Positions 9,329 through 19,202 of a stretch of 54,638 nt of DNA are shown piece after piece; within the stretch, counting starts at the first letter, position 1; each line of letters opens with the position of its first letter. The DNA comes from Nitrospira sp. GTDB lineage: Bacteria > Nitrospirota > Nitrospiria > Nitrospirales > Nitrospiraceae. The stretch is taken from positions 1 through 54,638 of the forward strand of contig PLBR01000088.1 of assembly GCA_003135435.1 (NCBI GenBank). Direction: 5' to 3'. The position numbers and the translations under genes are program-made. The notes under the pieces were generated by a model, which was not told the DNA's origin, ran no database searches, and saw nothing but the letters and a program-made list of their open reading frames with translations.

Positions 9329-9994
9329 CTATCGACTTTTATCTTTCAGTCTCACCACCAAGACCCCATCGCGGATCGTGACGAGTACGGCAGAGACGCG
9401 CGGATCGCTCGATACCACTCGATTCAGTTCTTGAATGGCCGCCGTCTTCTCATCCGGCGCCGGCTGTTTCAGCACATCTCCATCCCACAGGACGTTATCG
9501 ATGAGAATCACCCCACGCGGCGACAGCAAGTCGAGGGCCCGCCGGTAATAGTTCACATAGTTGATTTTGTCGGCGTCGATGAAGATCAGATCGAACGGTC
9601 CCTTGAGGTGCCGCATCGTATCGAGCGCCGGCCCCATGCGGACCTCGATCTTTTTACCGATTGGTGATCGCGCGAAATACTGGCGCGCGAGAGCGGCTGG
9701 CTCCTCATCGAGCTCACACGTAAGCACCGTCCCATCCGCCGGTAAGGCTTCCGCGAAACAGAGCGCGCTATAGCCGGTGAACATGCCGACCTCCAGCACG
9801 CTGGTTGCCTGCACCAGCTGCGCCATCATCTTCAGAAAGGCCCCTTCGAGCGGCCCAACAATCATCTGCGGGGACTCCATTCGCCGCTGGATCTCTTCAC
9901 GTAAGGATCGACAGAGGTCCGACTCCGGTATGGAGTGGGCCTGGGCATAGGCCTCGATGTCTGCAGATACGAGTCTATTCATCGCTCTGTGCAA
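9329..9994 (-). CDS. Class I SAM-dependent O-methyltransferase (CCoAOMT-like)
   Basis: 'VLEVGMFTGYSALCFAEALPADGTVLTCELDEE', 'FDLIFIDADKINYVNYYRRALDLLSPRGVILIDNVLW'. Confidence 0.9.
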   Translation of the reverse strand: MHRAMNRLVSADIEAYAQAHSIPESDLCRSLREEIQRRMESPQMIVGPLEGAFLKMMAQLVQATSVLEVGMFTGYSALCFAEALPADGTVLTCELDEEPAALARQYFARSPIGKKIEVRMGPALDTMRHLKGPFDLIFIDADKINYVNYYRRALDLLSPRGVILIDNVLWDGDVLKQPAPDEKTAAIQELNRVVSSDPRVSAVLVTIRDGVLVVRLKDKSR

Positions 9995-10093
9995 CTATCG
10001 GTTTGAAAACGGATGGTTCGTTGCGTACACTACATGACAGGATGCAGATCGGCGCGATCATAGCATGACGGTTCCTGGAGGAAACACCCTACT

Positions 10094-11626
10094 GTGAAGA
10101 CTCTGAAGACTGTGGAAGATTTGACGACCAGACTCTTGGAGATCCAGCGCATTAACAGCGCGGCCTCGCTCCTCTCGTGGGATCAAGAAACCTACATGCC
10201 GGCCGGCGGGGGCGATGCCCGCGCCGAGCAGATTTCGACGCTCCAGGGCATCGCACACCAGAAGCTCGTCTCGCCGGAGATTGAACGATTGCTCGCCACC
10301 TGGGTCGATCCAGAGACCGGTGAGATCCGTGACAGCCCCGGGGATGCTTGGGACGAGCCCGCTCGATCGTTGCTCCGCGAAGTGTGGCGTGACTATAGCC
10401 GCGCGAAGAAGCTGCCCTCCAATTTTGTCATTACGCTCAGCCGGGAATGTTCGCTGGCGCAGCAAGTATGGGCCGAGGCAAAAGAAAATCACGCCTTCTC
10501 GCAATTTCTCCCAAACCTCCGCACAGTCCTGTCGCTCAAGCGAGAAGAGGCCGAGTACCTCGGCTACCGAGACTCGCCCTACAATGCCTTGCTCGATGTG
10601 TACGAGCCGGGCTCCACCATCGCGGCATTGCGCCCGTTGTTTGCACAGGTCAAGGCACGTCTCGTGCCGCTGCTCAAAAAAATTCAGCAGAGCTCAGTTC
10701 AGATCGACGATACAATTTTATTTCACACCTTCGATCAGGCGCGCCAACTAGAGTTCGGCCGCTTGGTGTTGATTGCGATGGGCTACGACTTCGAACGGGG
10801 CCGCCTCGACTTGTCGGCGCACCCCTTCACGACGTCATTCCATCCGACCGACGTTCGCGTCACCACACGTGTACACGAACACGACCTCCAATCCTGCCTG
10901 TTCAGTTGTATCCATGAAGGCGGGCATGGGTTGTACGACCAGGGTCTCGATACACGCTACTTCGGGACGCCTCTTGGCGATTCGGTCTCGCTCGGCATTC
11001 ATGAGAGCCAATCGCGCATGTGGGAAAACTGCGTGGGCCGCTCGCGGGCGTTCTGGCGATTCTTCTACCCTATGCTGCAGCAAACCTTTCATCATCAATT
11101 GCGTGCCCTCGACGGGGAACAATTCTACGCGGCCATCAATCGCGTGAAGCCGTCGCTGATTCGGGTCGAGGCCGATGAGCTCACCTACAATCTCCACATC
11201 ATGCTGCGGTTCGAAATCGAGCAGGATCTCATCGAAGGGCGGACGCGCCCGGAGGACTTGCCGGGGATCTGGAACCAAAAAATGGAGGAATACCTGGGCA
11301 TCGTCCCCTCCAACGATGCGGAAGGCGTGCTGCAAGACGTGCACTGGTCGTTAGGCGCCTTCGGCTACTTCCCGACGTACACGCTCGGAAATCTCTACTC
11401 CGTTCAATTCTATGAACAGGCCAAACTAGAGATCCCGCATCTGGAGGATGAAATTGCGGCAGGACAACTGATGGTGCTGCAGCGTTGGCTCGGGCAAAAG
11501 ATCCATCGCTGGGGCCGAATGTTCACGCCAGACCACCTTGCCCAACGCGTGACGGGGAAGAGCCTCGACCCTGAACCGTTCTTGTCATATGCGGAACGGA
11601 AATATGGCGAGCTCTACCGACTCTAG
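10094..11626 (+). CDS. M32 family metallocarboxypeptidase
   Basis: 510 aa; 'HEGGHGLYDQG', 'SLGIHESQSRMWENCVGRS'. Confidence 0.9.
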   Translation: MKTLKTVEDLTTRLLEIQRINSAASLLSWDQETYMPAGGGDARAEQISTLQGIAHQKLVSPEIERLLATWVDPETGEIRDSPGDAWDEPARSLLREVWRDYSRAKKLPSNFVITLSRECSLAQQVWAEAKENHAFSQFLPNLRTVLSLKREEAEYLGYRDSPYNALLDVYEPGSTIAALRPLFAQVKARLVPLLKKIQQSSVQIDDTILFHTFDQARQLEFGRLVLIAMGYDFERGRLDLSAHPFTTSFHPTDVRVTTRVHEHDLQSCLFSCIHEGGHGLYDQGLDTRYFGTPLGDSVSLGIHESQSRMWENCVGRSRAFWRFFYPMLQQTFHHQLRALDGEQFYAAINRVKPSLIRVEADELTYNLHIMLRFEIEQDLIEGRTRPEDLPGIWNQKMEEYLGIVPSNDAEGVLQDVHWSLGAFGYFPTYTLGNLYSVQFYEQAKLEIPHLEDEIAAGQLMVLQRWLGQKIHRWGRMFTPDHLAQRVTGKSLDPEPFLSYAERKYGELYRL

Positions 11627-11831
11627 CAGGCTGCGGAAAAACTATTGTGACACGCGAGAACTTCGAGGGTCCGTACGTGTGGCACACCAGGAGAACACTC
11701 CCGCAGGATGCTCAAAAAGACCGTTCAGCAAGACCGCAGCGAGTGAAGGCCCGAGGCGTACCCTCTGGGGTACGTTGAGGGTCTGAACGATGCGAGAACG
11801 AAGCTGGCGGACTTTTTCAGCATCCTGCTAA
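11624..11831. repeat. Composite palindromic intergenic element (outer arm plus core)
   Basis: TAGCAGGCTGCGGAAAAACTAT ... GAACTTCGAGGGTCCGTACGTGTGGCACACCAG ... CAGGATGCTCAAAAAGACC ... CTTTTTCAGCATCCTGCTAA; TAG is the preceding gene's stop. Confidence 0.85.
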
Positions 11832-11839
11832 GCGCCGGG

Positions 11840-12421
11840 CTAATATCCCATCGCTTGATTGAGCTTGGCCAGGATCGCGGGGGACAACGTGAACTCCGCC
11901 TGCACCTCGATACGAGACGGCACCAAGAGCGTCGTGTGGAAGACAATATCACGGATCGGGATCTTGAACTCCGGTTGCTGAGGGGTACTCAATTCGACTG
12001 ACTCGACCGACTGGGTGATAGACCCGCTATCTTGAGGCCCATACACCGTCACCACCGCCTTCAGAATCTCCGCGATCTTCTCGTTCGTTTCGACCCCCTC
12101 AATACTTTTCTCCAGCAAGGGAATGACCTCTTCCTGTGCCTGATCTGAGAGCGAAAAGTTTTCCACCCGTTCTTTCCGCCGCAGCGACATCAGGTCGTTA
12201 TCGAGATCCTTGCTGAAGGCCCCATAGGCGAACCGAAAGAATTCAAAGTGAAAGCCCTTGAATCCCTTGCCGAATATTTGCAGTTCGCACAAAAAGCAGA
12301 GCTGCTGCAGCTTCACATCGCTGAGCAGGCCGTGGGGCTCCGCTAGATGCAGGACATAGAGCAGAAGGGCCCGGTCGACCGTAATCTGATTGGGTTTTCG
12401 CATGCGATAGTGCCTCGTCAT
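11840..12421 (-). CDS. Hypothetical protein, possibly Panacea/DUF4065-like
   Basis: 193 aa; 'VKLQQLCFLCELQIFGKGFKGFHFEFFRFAYGAFSKDLDNDL'; family call tentative. Confidence 0.5.
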   Translation of the reverse strand: MTRHYRMRKPNQITVDRALLLYVLHLAEPHGLLSDVKLQQLCFLCELQIFGKGFKGFHFEFFRFAYGAFSKDLDNDLMSLRRKERVENFSLSDQAQEEVIPLLEKSIEGVETNEKIAEILKAVVTVYGPQDSGSITQSVESVELSTPQQPEFKIPIRDIVFHTTLLVPSRIEVQAEFTLSPAILAKLNQAMGY

Positions 12422-12562
12422 TCCACTTTTTTTGAAGACGCACTATAAAGAGCGCCGGAGATCTCCGTCAATTCCTCTTCTCCGTCCCCCCTCTGACGCG
12501 GCCCCCCCCTTGACCGGTTGGACAGTTTCGTCTTTAATGAGACCCCATTCGGAGGCGTGGTC

Positions 12563-12997
12563 ATGGCGAATAAGCATGTGAAAGAAATGGAGGCCCTGAG
12601 AGAGCACCTGGGCAAGCATCAACTCAAGCTCACACGCCAACGTGAATTGATTCTGAGTGCCTTCCTCCGGCAAGAGCACATTACCGCGGAGGCCATGTAT
12701 CACCAGCTGGCGAAGTCCGATCCTCACCTTGGACTCGCGACCATCTACCGGACGCTCAATCTGTTCTGCGATGCCGGCCTCGCACAGGCCCGGCACTTCG
12801 GCTCTCAGACGAAGTACGACAACGTCTCGCACAAGGGCCATCACGATCACCTCATCTGCACCGGCTGCGAGAAGATCGTGGAGTTTGAAAACGAGGAAAT
12901 TGAGCGACTCCAGGAAGAAGTGGCCACCCAAAACGGATTTACCATCAAAACCCACCGACTTGAGCTCTACGGCCTCTGTTCTCGCTGCCGCCATTGA
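12563..12997 (+). CDS. Fur family transcriptional regulator
   Basis: 'LKLTRQRELILSAFLRQEHITAEAMYHQLAKSDPHLGLATIYRTLNLFCDAGLA...HDHLICTGCEKIVEFENEEIERLQ'. Confidence 0.9.
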   Translation: MANKHVKEMEALREHLGKHQLKLTRQRELILSAFLRQEHITAEAMYHQLAKSDPHLGLATIYRTLNLFCDAGLAQARHFGSQTKYDNVSHKGHHDHLICTGCEKIVEFENEEIERLQEEVATQNGFTIKTHRLELYGLCSRCRH

Positions 12998-13066
12998 CGA
13001 ACCGGCTTTTTTTTAGTATCATTTTGAGAGAGTTTATCAATTTCAATTCCATAAGGACTCCACTCC

Positions 13067-14107
13067 ATGCCATTCGTATGCTCCCTGCCCCCATTGCGCC
13101 AGACGATCCTCTCAGGTCTCCTTCTGCTCTTCGCCGCCGGGATCTTCGTACCCTGCGCCCCGGCCGCCGACAAACTTACGATCTACTCCGGCCGCTCGGA
13201 ACGCCTTATTAAGCCGGTACTCGATGCCTTTACGGCGAATACCGGCATTCAAATCGAGCTGTTGTCGTCAGGCACGACGGAATTGGTCAATCGGCTGAAG
13301 GCTGAAGGCGATCGCACATCGGCAGACCTCCTGATCACCAACGACGCCGGCAGTTTGGAACTGGCCCGGACAGCCGGCCTCCTTCGCCCCTTAAACATGC
13401 GGGAAATTGAACGGGCCATCCCTTCGCAGTTTCGCGCGCCGGATAATGCCTGGGTGGGGCTCTCCGGACGATTCTGGATCGTGGCGTACAACAGCACGAT
13501 GGTGAAGGCGGACCAAGTGAAGTCGCTCCTAGACCTGGCCGATCCAAAATGGAAAGATAAGATCGCGATTCCGAATTCAGGCAGTGAGTATTTACAAGCC
13601 GGCGTGTCGGTCATCCTCACCACCTATGGCGAGGAGAAGACCAAGCAATTCCTGCAAGGTCTCAAGACCAACGCAGACACCCAGGTCTACCAAAAAAGCT
13701 CGCAGATCGTGGAGGCCGTCGCCAAGGGGCAAGTCGCGCTGGGTATCGTAAATCATTACTACGTGTACCGTCATCTGGCTGCTCAGCCAGAAGCGCCGAT
13801 CGCCGTGTTGATGCCGGACCAGCAAGAGGGCGGCATGGGGGCGATCATGAACGTCGCCGGCGTTGGCATCGTCAAGTCGACCAAACATTTGGACAGCGCG
13901 AAGCTGCTCGTAGAATTCTTGGTCGCTAAAGCGGGGCAGAAATTATTTGCGGATCTCGACAAGGAGTATCCGCTCCACCCGGACGTGAAGGCGGACCCGG
14001 CGCTCGTGGAACGGAAGAGTTTCCGTGCCGCACTAGTTCCCCTCACCAAGCTGGCTGAATTGCGCGAGCCGACCCTCGCGCTGATCGAACAAGTGGGTCT
14101 CCGGTAA
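13067..14107 (+). CDS. Iron(III) ABC transporter substrate-binding protein (FbpA/FutA type)
   Basis: Signal peptide then 'DKLTIYSGRSERLIKPVLDAFTANTGIQIELLSSGTTELVNRLKAEGDRTSADLLITNDAGSLELA'. Confidence 0.85.
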   Translation: MPFVCSLPPLRQTILSGLLLLFAAGIFVPCAPAADKLTIYSGRSERLIKPVLDAFTANTGIQIELLSSGTTELVNRLKAEGDRTSADLLITNDAGSLELARTAGLLRPLNMREIERAIPSQFRAPDNAWVGLSGRFWIVAYNSTMVKADQVKSLLDLADPKWKDKIAIPNSGSEYLQAGVSVILTTYGEEKTKQFLQGLKTNADTQVYQKSSQIVEAVAKGQVALGIVNHYYVYRHLAAQPEAPIAVLMPDQQEGGMGAIMNVAGVGIVKSTKHLDSAKLLVEFLVAKAGQKLFADLDKEYPLHPDVKADPALVERKSFRAALVPLTKLAELREPTLALIEQVGLR

Positions 14108-14122
14108 TCAAAGGGACCCACC

Positions 14123-15706
14123 GTGAGCACGATTCGCCAACAGCTTGCGTCGCCACTGCAACTCCTCGCCTTAGCCACTGCAGGCATCATCCTGCTCCCG
14201 CTCGGCTATGTCACCGCGCGAGCCCTCTCGGCAGATCGGGCTGTCTGGAGCCGCTTGTGGGCGACCCGCATTCCTGAGCTGCTGTTCAACACCGTCTCAT
14301 TAGCCGCCAGCGTGGCGGTCATCACGCTGGTCCTAGGCGTCTCGACCGCCTGGCTGGTCACACGCGTGGAGTTTCCCGGTCGCCGGCTATGGGAAGGCGC
14401 CTTGGTCCTTCCGTTGGCGATGCCGACCTACGTGCTGGCCTATGTCTACTCCTACCTATTGGGGTTCGCCGGCCCTGTTGAGCATCTCTGGCAACTGGTA
14501 GCCGGCCCCCAGGCGAGAATCTTTTCTCCCCATAGTTATGGGGGGGCGACACTCGTCATGGCGTTGGATACGTTTCCCTTCGTCTATCTCCTCAGCCGGA
14601 GTGCCCTCCTCAGCATGAACGTGTCGTTCGAAGAGGTGGCACGGGCCAGCGGCGTCTCCCGTCTCTCGACCCTCTGGCGCGTGACGCTGCCGCTGATGCG
14701 CCCCTCGATTGCTGCCGGGGTCGCCCTCGTCATCTTGTACGTCGTGTCGGACTTTGGTGCAGTCTCCTTGCTTCGCTACCAGACGCTCACCTATGCCGTG
14801 TTTCAGCAGATGACCGGACGATCCGACAATACCGCAGCGAGCATCTTGAGCCTCTTGCTGGTCGGGCTTGCCCTGATTTTCCTGATCACTGAACGGTGGT
14901 TCCGACAGCGGAGCCGGTTTTATCAGACTACCGGTCGCTACCGGACTCCGCAACGGCATCGCTACGGATGGCTCGGCACCCTTGCCGTCACCGGCTATCT
15001 CGGACTGATCGTCGGCGCGGCCTTCGCACTCCCAGCCTCGCTATTGATTCAATGGAGCCTGTCGCCCGAGGCACAAGCGACACTCGACAGCCGGTTCTTC
15101 GGCTTCGTCTGGAACAGCGGCGTCCTGGCCACCAGTGCCGCCACCGGAGGCGTGTTGATCGGCTTGCCACTCGCCTACCTCGCCAGCCGCCGCCCGACCA
15201 TGCTGAACCTGAGCTGCCTGCAAGCCGCCTATGCCGGCTATGTACTGCCAGGACCGGTGGCCGCACTGGCCGTCCTCGTCCTGTTTACCAGGTTAGCCCC
15301 CATCTTCTATGGCTCGGTCCTGATCCTCATCGTGGCCTACGTGATCCACTTTCTTCCGGCCGGTCTCCAGTCGCTGGAGCCGGCGCTCCAGCATATATCG
15401 CCGAATCTGGAAGAAGTCGCACGCACTCTTGGCCTTGGGATGCGTGACACCTGGCGACGGGTGACATTGCCACTCGTCCGGAACGGATTTGTCGTCGCCT
15501 GGGTCTTGATATTCCTTCAGACGATGAAGGAATTACCTGCGACCCTCTTGTTGCGGCCGGTGGGATTCGACACCCTGGCCATTCGCGTCTGGATGGAAGC
15601 GAGCGAGGAGTATTTTCAGCTCGCCGCTCCCTCCGCGCTCCTGATCGTCTTACTGAGTCTCCCAGCGCTGGCCTTGCTCGTCTCGAAAGATTGGCGCGCC
15701 GCCTAA
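14123..15706 (+). CDS. Iron ABC transporter permease (FbpB type)
   Basis: 527 aa, two permease modules, EAA-type motifs ('EEVARASGVSRLSTLWRVTLPLMRP', 'EEVARTLGLGMRDTWRRVTLPLVR'). Confidence 0.9.
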   Translation: MSTIRQQLASPLQLLALATAGIILLPLGYVTARALSADRAVWSRLWATRIPELLFNTVSLAASVAVITLVLGVSTAWLVTRVEFPGRRLWEGALVLPLAMPTYVLAYVYSYLLGFAGPVEHLWQLVAGPQARIFSPHSYGGATLVMALDTFPFVYLLSRSALLSMNVSFEEVARASGVSRLSTLWRVTLPLMRPSIAAGVALVILYVVSDFGAVSLLRYQTLTYAVFQQMTGRSDNTAASILSLLLVGLALIFLITERWFRQRSRFYQTTGRYRTPQRHRYGWLGTLAVTGYLGLIVGAAFALPASLLIQWSLSPEAQATLDSRFFGFVWNSGVLATSAATGGVLIGLPLAYLASRRPTMLNLSCLQAAYAGYVLPGPVAALAVLVLFTRLAPIFYGSVLILIVAYVIHFLPAGLQSLEPALQHISPNLEEVARTLGLGMRDTWRRVTLPLVRNGFVVAWVLIFLQTMKELPATLLLRPVGFDTLAIRVWMEASEEYFQLAAPSALLIVLLSLPALALLVSKDWRAA

Positions 15707-15886
15707 CAGGCTGCGGAACAACTATGTGGGCACACCAGAACTTCGATGGTCCGCACGTCTGGGACAAGCCCGGTCTGTCTGGTTATCTGGTCTATCTGGT
15801 TAGTCTCATGCAACCAAACAAACCAGACAGACCGAACAGACCAAATGAACAAGACAGGCTGGCGGACGTTTTCAGCATCCTGCTAA
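15704..15886. repeat. Palindromic element between the iron-transporter permease and ATPase genes
   Basis: TAACAGGCTGCGGAACAACTAT ... internal GTCTGTCTGGTTATCTGG/CCAGACAGACC segment ... GTTTTCAGCATCCTGCTAA. Confidence 0.8.
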
Positions 15887-15904
15887 AGGAAGGATCGTGA
15901 TTCA

Positions 15905-17029
15905 GTGACCTCAGACCATTCCACTGCACCAAGCCCTTCCGAGGAGAGCACACTCCAGGGCCACCTCTACACACCGGCCTCCTCGGTCTTGGAACTGCGC
16001 TATGTTTCCTGCGCCTACGAAACCGGACGCCCCGCGGTCCAGGAAATTTCATTCGCGGCACGGGAGGGTGAAATTCTCTGCCTGCTCGGCCCCTCAGGCT
16101 GCGGGAAAACGACGATTCTTCGGGCGATCGCCGGATTTGAACCGGTTCGCTCCGGCCAAATTTTCCTATCAGGCCAACTCGTATCGTCGCCAGACGTGAT
16201 GACCCCTACGGAGAACCGGCGTGTCGGAATGGTCTTTCAAGAGTATGCGCTGTTTCCCCACTTGCGCGTACAGGACAACATCGCCTTCGGGCTCCGCCAC
16301 CTTGCCAGGAAGGAACGCGCCGTGCGGGTCCAGGAGATGCTGCGTCTCACAGGATTGGAGGGATTCGAGCGGCGGTATCCGCACGAATTATCAGGCGGCC
16401 AGCAACAGCGGGTCGCGCTGGCTCGCGCCCTCGTCCAGAATCCCGTCGTGCTGCTGCTCGACGAGCCGTTCAGCAATTTAGACCCCGACATGGCCGGGCG
16501 CATGCGCCAAGAGTTGCACGACCTATTACGCCGGACGAAGACGACGACCGTGCTCGTCACGCACGATCATGACGAAGCATTTGCCATGGCCGATCGGATC
16601 GCCGTCCTCAACCAAGGCCGCTTGGAACAATTCGATACGCCGGAGATGATGTACCACATGCCGGCCACAACCTTCGTGGCCGACTTTGTCGGTCAGGCAG
16701 ACTTCATTCCTGGAACCGTCTCTCAGGGCATGGTCCACACCGAACTGGGAGAATTTCCCGACACGATCGAGTGCAAGGACGGCACCGCAGTGGTCGTCAT
16801 GATTCGACCGGACGACATTCACCTCGTCCCCACGGAAGGCGCCCGCTCACGCGTCCTCTCTCGCCAGTTCCGTGGCTCGGAGAATCTGTACACGGTCAGT
16901 CTCCCCTCCGGCCAAATCGTCCATAGCAGTCAAGGCTCCACAAGCGTCTATCGGGCAGGCACTACGGTGGAACTCCGTGTTCTGGCTACCCATACGGTGC
17001 TCTTTCGGCTAGAGGAATCCTCGGGCTAG
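15905..17029 (+). CDS. Iron ABC transporter ATP-binding protein (FbpC type)
   Basis: Walker A 'LLGPSGCGKTT', signature 'LSGGQQQRVALARAL', Walker B 'VLLLDEPFSNLD'; GTG start. Confidence 0.9.
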   Translation: MTSDHSTAPSPSEESTLQGHLYTPASSVLELRYVSCAYETGRPAVQEISFAAREGEILCLLGPSGCGKTTILRAIAGFEPVRSGQIFLSGQLVSSPDVMTPTENRRVGMVFQEYALFPHLRVQDNIAFGLRHLARKERAVRVQEMLRLTGLEGFERRYPHELSGGQQQRVALARALVQNPVVLLLDEPFSNLDPDMAGRMRQELHDLLRRTKTTTVLVTHDHDEAFAMADRIAVLNQGRLEQFDTPEMMYHMPATTFVADFVGQADFIPGTVSQGMVHTELGEFPDTIECKDGTAVVVMIRPDDIHLVPTEGARSRVLSRQFRGSENLYTVSLPSGQIVHSSQGSTSVYRAGTTVELRVLATHTVLFRLEESSG

Positions 17030-17232
17030 CAGGCTGAGAAGAACCATTTCGGCCCAGTAGGACTTCGAGGACCTGCGTGTCTGTGACAAAGAGAGAGCAC
17101 CCAGCAGGATGCTCAAAAAGGCCGTCCAGCAAGGCCGCAGCGAGCGAAGAGGCGAGTCGTACTTTGTGTCGTACGTCGAGCCTCTGAGCGAAGCGAGAAC
17201 GAAGCTGGCGGACTTTTTCAGCATCATGCTAG
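17027..17232. repeat. Composite palindromic intergenic element
   Basis: TAGCAGGCTGAGAAGAACCATTTCGG ... CAGGATGCTCAAAAAGGCC ... CTTTTTCAGCATCATGCTA; TAG is the stop of the ATPase gene. Confidence 0.85.
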
Positions 17233-17233
17233 A

Positions 17234-17428
17234 TCAACCGCTCGCTTCGTCACACTTCTTGCACTTCAAGGTCTCTCCGAGATGCTGTCTCCGGCCTTCC
17301 TCTGTCAAGACCCAGAGCCGATTCGTCATCGGTGGCTGGTGCCGCACGTGCTGACCATGGCCGCATTGTAGATCGGCCACCCAATCACCATATTCGTCCA
17401 GATGAAATCCAACAATGGGTTGATGCAC
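17234..17428 (-). CDS. DUF3565-like small zinc-ribbon protein
   Basis: 'MHQPIVGFHLDEYGDWVADLQCGHGQHVRHQPPMTNRLWV...LKCKKCD'. Confidence 0.75.
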   Translation of the reverse strand: MHQPIVGFHLDEYGDWVADLQCGHGQHVRHQPPMTNRLWVLTEEGRRQHLGETLKCKKCDEASG

Positions 17429-17529
17429 GCATGAACCTCCCTTCCTTGCTTTTTATCGGCTTCTTAGGGGTATGCTAAACTCGCTCGTTCCAGCGACCGC
17501 ATGCTAACACGAACGAAAGGGCAAGAGAG

Positions 17530-18429
17530 ATGAGGCAGTCTCATTCGAGGATCGGCTTCGTGGGAGTCGGACGGATGGGGGCCAACATGGCCCGGCGTTT
17601 GAGAGATCAACAGGAAACAATCGTAGCCGTGTTCGACAGGGATCATGCCACGGCCACCGATCTTGCGACTGAGCTGGGATGTGAAGCGGCTGCGACCCCC
17701 GCCCGCGTTGCAGAAGTCGCGGGCATCATTTTCACTGTCGTGTCCGATGACGCGGCGATGCGCCACATTTTTCCCGCGACCGGCACGGAGAGTCTTCTCC
17801 GCCACGCCAAGGATCGGCTCTTCGTGAACTGCGCCACCCTCTCGCCGGCTGTGCACGTCGACGTGGAGACTCTGGTGACGCAACGCGGAGGCCAGAGCCT
17901 CGAAGCCTGCATGGCCAGCAGCATCACGCAGGCGCGCCAAGGCACATTATACCTTATGTGCGGTGGGCGTCCGAATGTGTTCGAGTCCGCGAAGCCGCTC
18001 TTGGAAAAATTGAGCGCACACATCCGCTATATCGGATCGGCAGGAGAGGCCGCGAAGGTCAAAGCCCTCGTCAACATGGTGATGAACCGCAATACGGCCG
18101 CACTGGCAGAAGGGCTTGGGCTTGGAGCAGCACTCGGCCTCGATCTGACGATGTTGCGAGAGATCTTCGCCCAAACGGGAGCCGCGTCACGCGTGTTAGA
18201 AACGGACGGCGAGGATATGCAGAACCGCACCCATGACTGCTACTTCTCGGCTGCCCATGCAGCCAAGGACTCAGGCATCGCCCTCGCGTTAGCGAAGACC
18301 GCCAGGCTCACCGTCTCGTTAGCTCAAGCGACCTACGATCAATACCAGCGACTGGTCGCACTCGGCAAAGGCGAGCTGGACAAGTCCGCCGTCTCCGAAC
18401 TCACCTTCAAAGACCGGAGCTCACATTAG
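17530..18429 (+). CDS. NAD(P)-dependent oxidoreductase, 3-hydroxyisobutyrate dehydrogenase family
   Basis: 'IGFVGVGRMGANMARRL', 'AAKVKALVNMVMNRNTAALAEGL'. Confidence 0.9.
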   Translation: MRQSHSRIGFVGVGRMGANMARRLRDQQETIVAVFDRDHATATDLATELGCEAAATPARVAEVAGIIFTVVSDDAAMRHIFPATGTESLLRHAKDRLFVNCATLSPAVHVDVETLVTQRGGQSLEACMASSITQARQGTLYLMCGGRPNVFESAKPLLEKLSAHIRYIGSAGEAAKVKALVNMVMNRNTAALAEGLGLGAALGLDLTMLREIFAQTGAASRVLETDGEDMQNRTHDCYFSAAHAAKDSGIALALAKTARLTVSLAQATYDQYQRLVALGKGELDKSAVSELTFKDRSSH

Positions 18430-18591
18430 CGCCAAGAAGGGCTTCAAGAAGGCGATGTGATGGGCATCGTCGTGCGGGGTAACAAGGACGCACGGCTGGA
18501 ACAAGAGGAAAAGAATACGCTGCAAGCGAACTGGCTTAGGAGCGGCGTCTCAGAAACGACGCACGCGAATAAGGCCCCCAACTGGCTGGGA

Positions 18592-19200
18592 TTACTTCTG
18601 ACCGAGGGTGGAGCCCGCTAGTGAATTGATAACCACACGGCCACACTCTTGGCACCCCTTGCTGCTTCCGCCACCAGACCATTCAGGCTCGTTGTTGCCC
18701 GACATTCCACCGCCAACATAGATATTCATGGCCTCGATGGAAGTCATCGCCGCCGCATTGCCCATATATCGTACACTCGCAAACGCCCCAAGATCGCTCA
18801 CGGGGATCCGGTCCACCTGCACTGAACCATCATGATAGCTCGTTAAGAGCCAGGCGTCAGTCGCTGATGCCGCGACCGGCAATGCACGGACCTGATAGCT
18901 GATTTTGTCTGTTGCGAATCCCATCCGTACCTCGGGTGTGTAGTACTTCAACGTCCCTGTCATCGGAAATCCCAAGTCGGCAAAACTGTCCGTGTACCCA
19001 TCGTTAGATGTGTGATAGAGATCCTCCAAGCGGTCAACCTCATGAATTACGATCTCTCCCTCAACAGTCTTTGCCTTGATCACAAAGTGGTTATACGAAA
19101 CTGTGGCCACCGAGATGAGAATCCCCAGGATGGCCACCACGATCATCAACTCGATCAAGGTGAACCCGTCAGGGCTCTGTACGCGAGGATGTCGATACAT
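18592..19200 (-). CDS. Type IV pilin / pseudopilin-like protein
   Basis: Prepilin motif 'GFTLIELMIVVAILGILISVATVSY'. Confidence 0.9.
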   Translation of the reverse strand: MYRHPRVQSPDGFTLIELMIVVAILGILISVATVSYNHFVIKAKTVEGEIVIHEVDRLEDLYHTSNDGYTDSFADLGFPMTGTLKYYTPEVRMGFATDKISYQVRALPVAASATDAWLLTSYHDGSVQVDRIPVSDLGAFASVRYMGNAAAMTSIEAMNIYVGGGMSGNNEPEWSGGGSSKGCQECGRVVINSLAGSTLGQK

Positions 19201-19202
19201 CG

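Noticed and set aside
18460-18621. 53-aa plus-strand ORF (MGIVVRGNKDARLEQEEKNTLQANWLR...)
   Set aside because: Protein-like composition but short, overlaps the pilin 3' end on the other strand, and has no recognised family.
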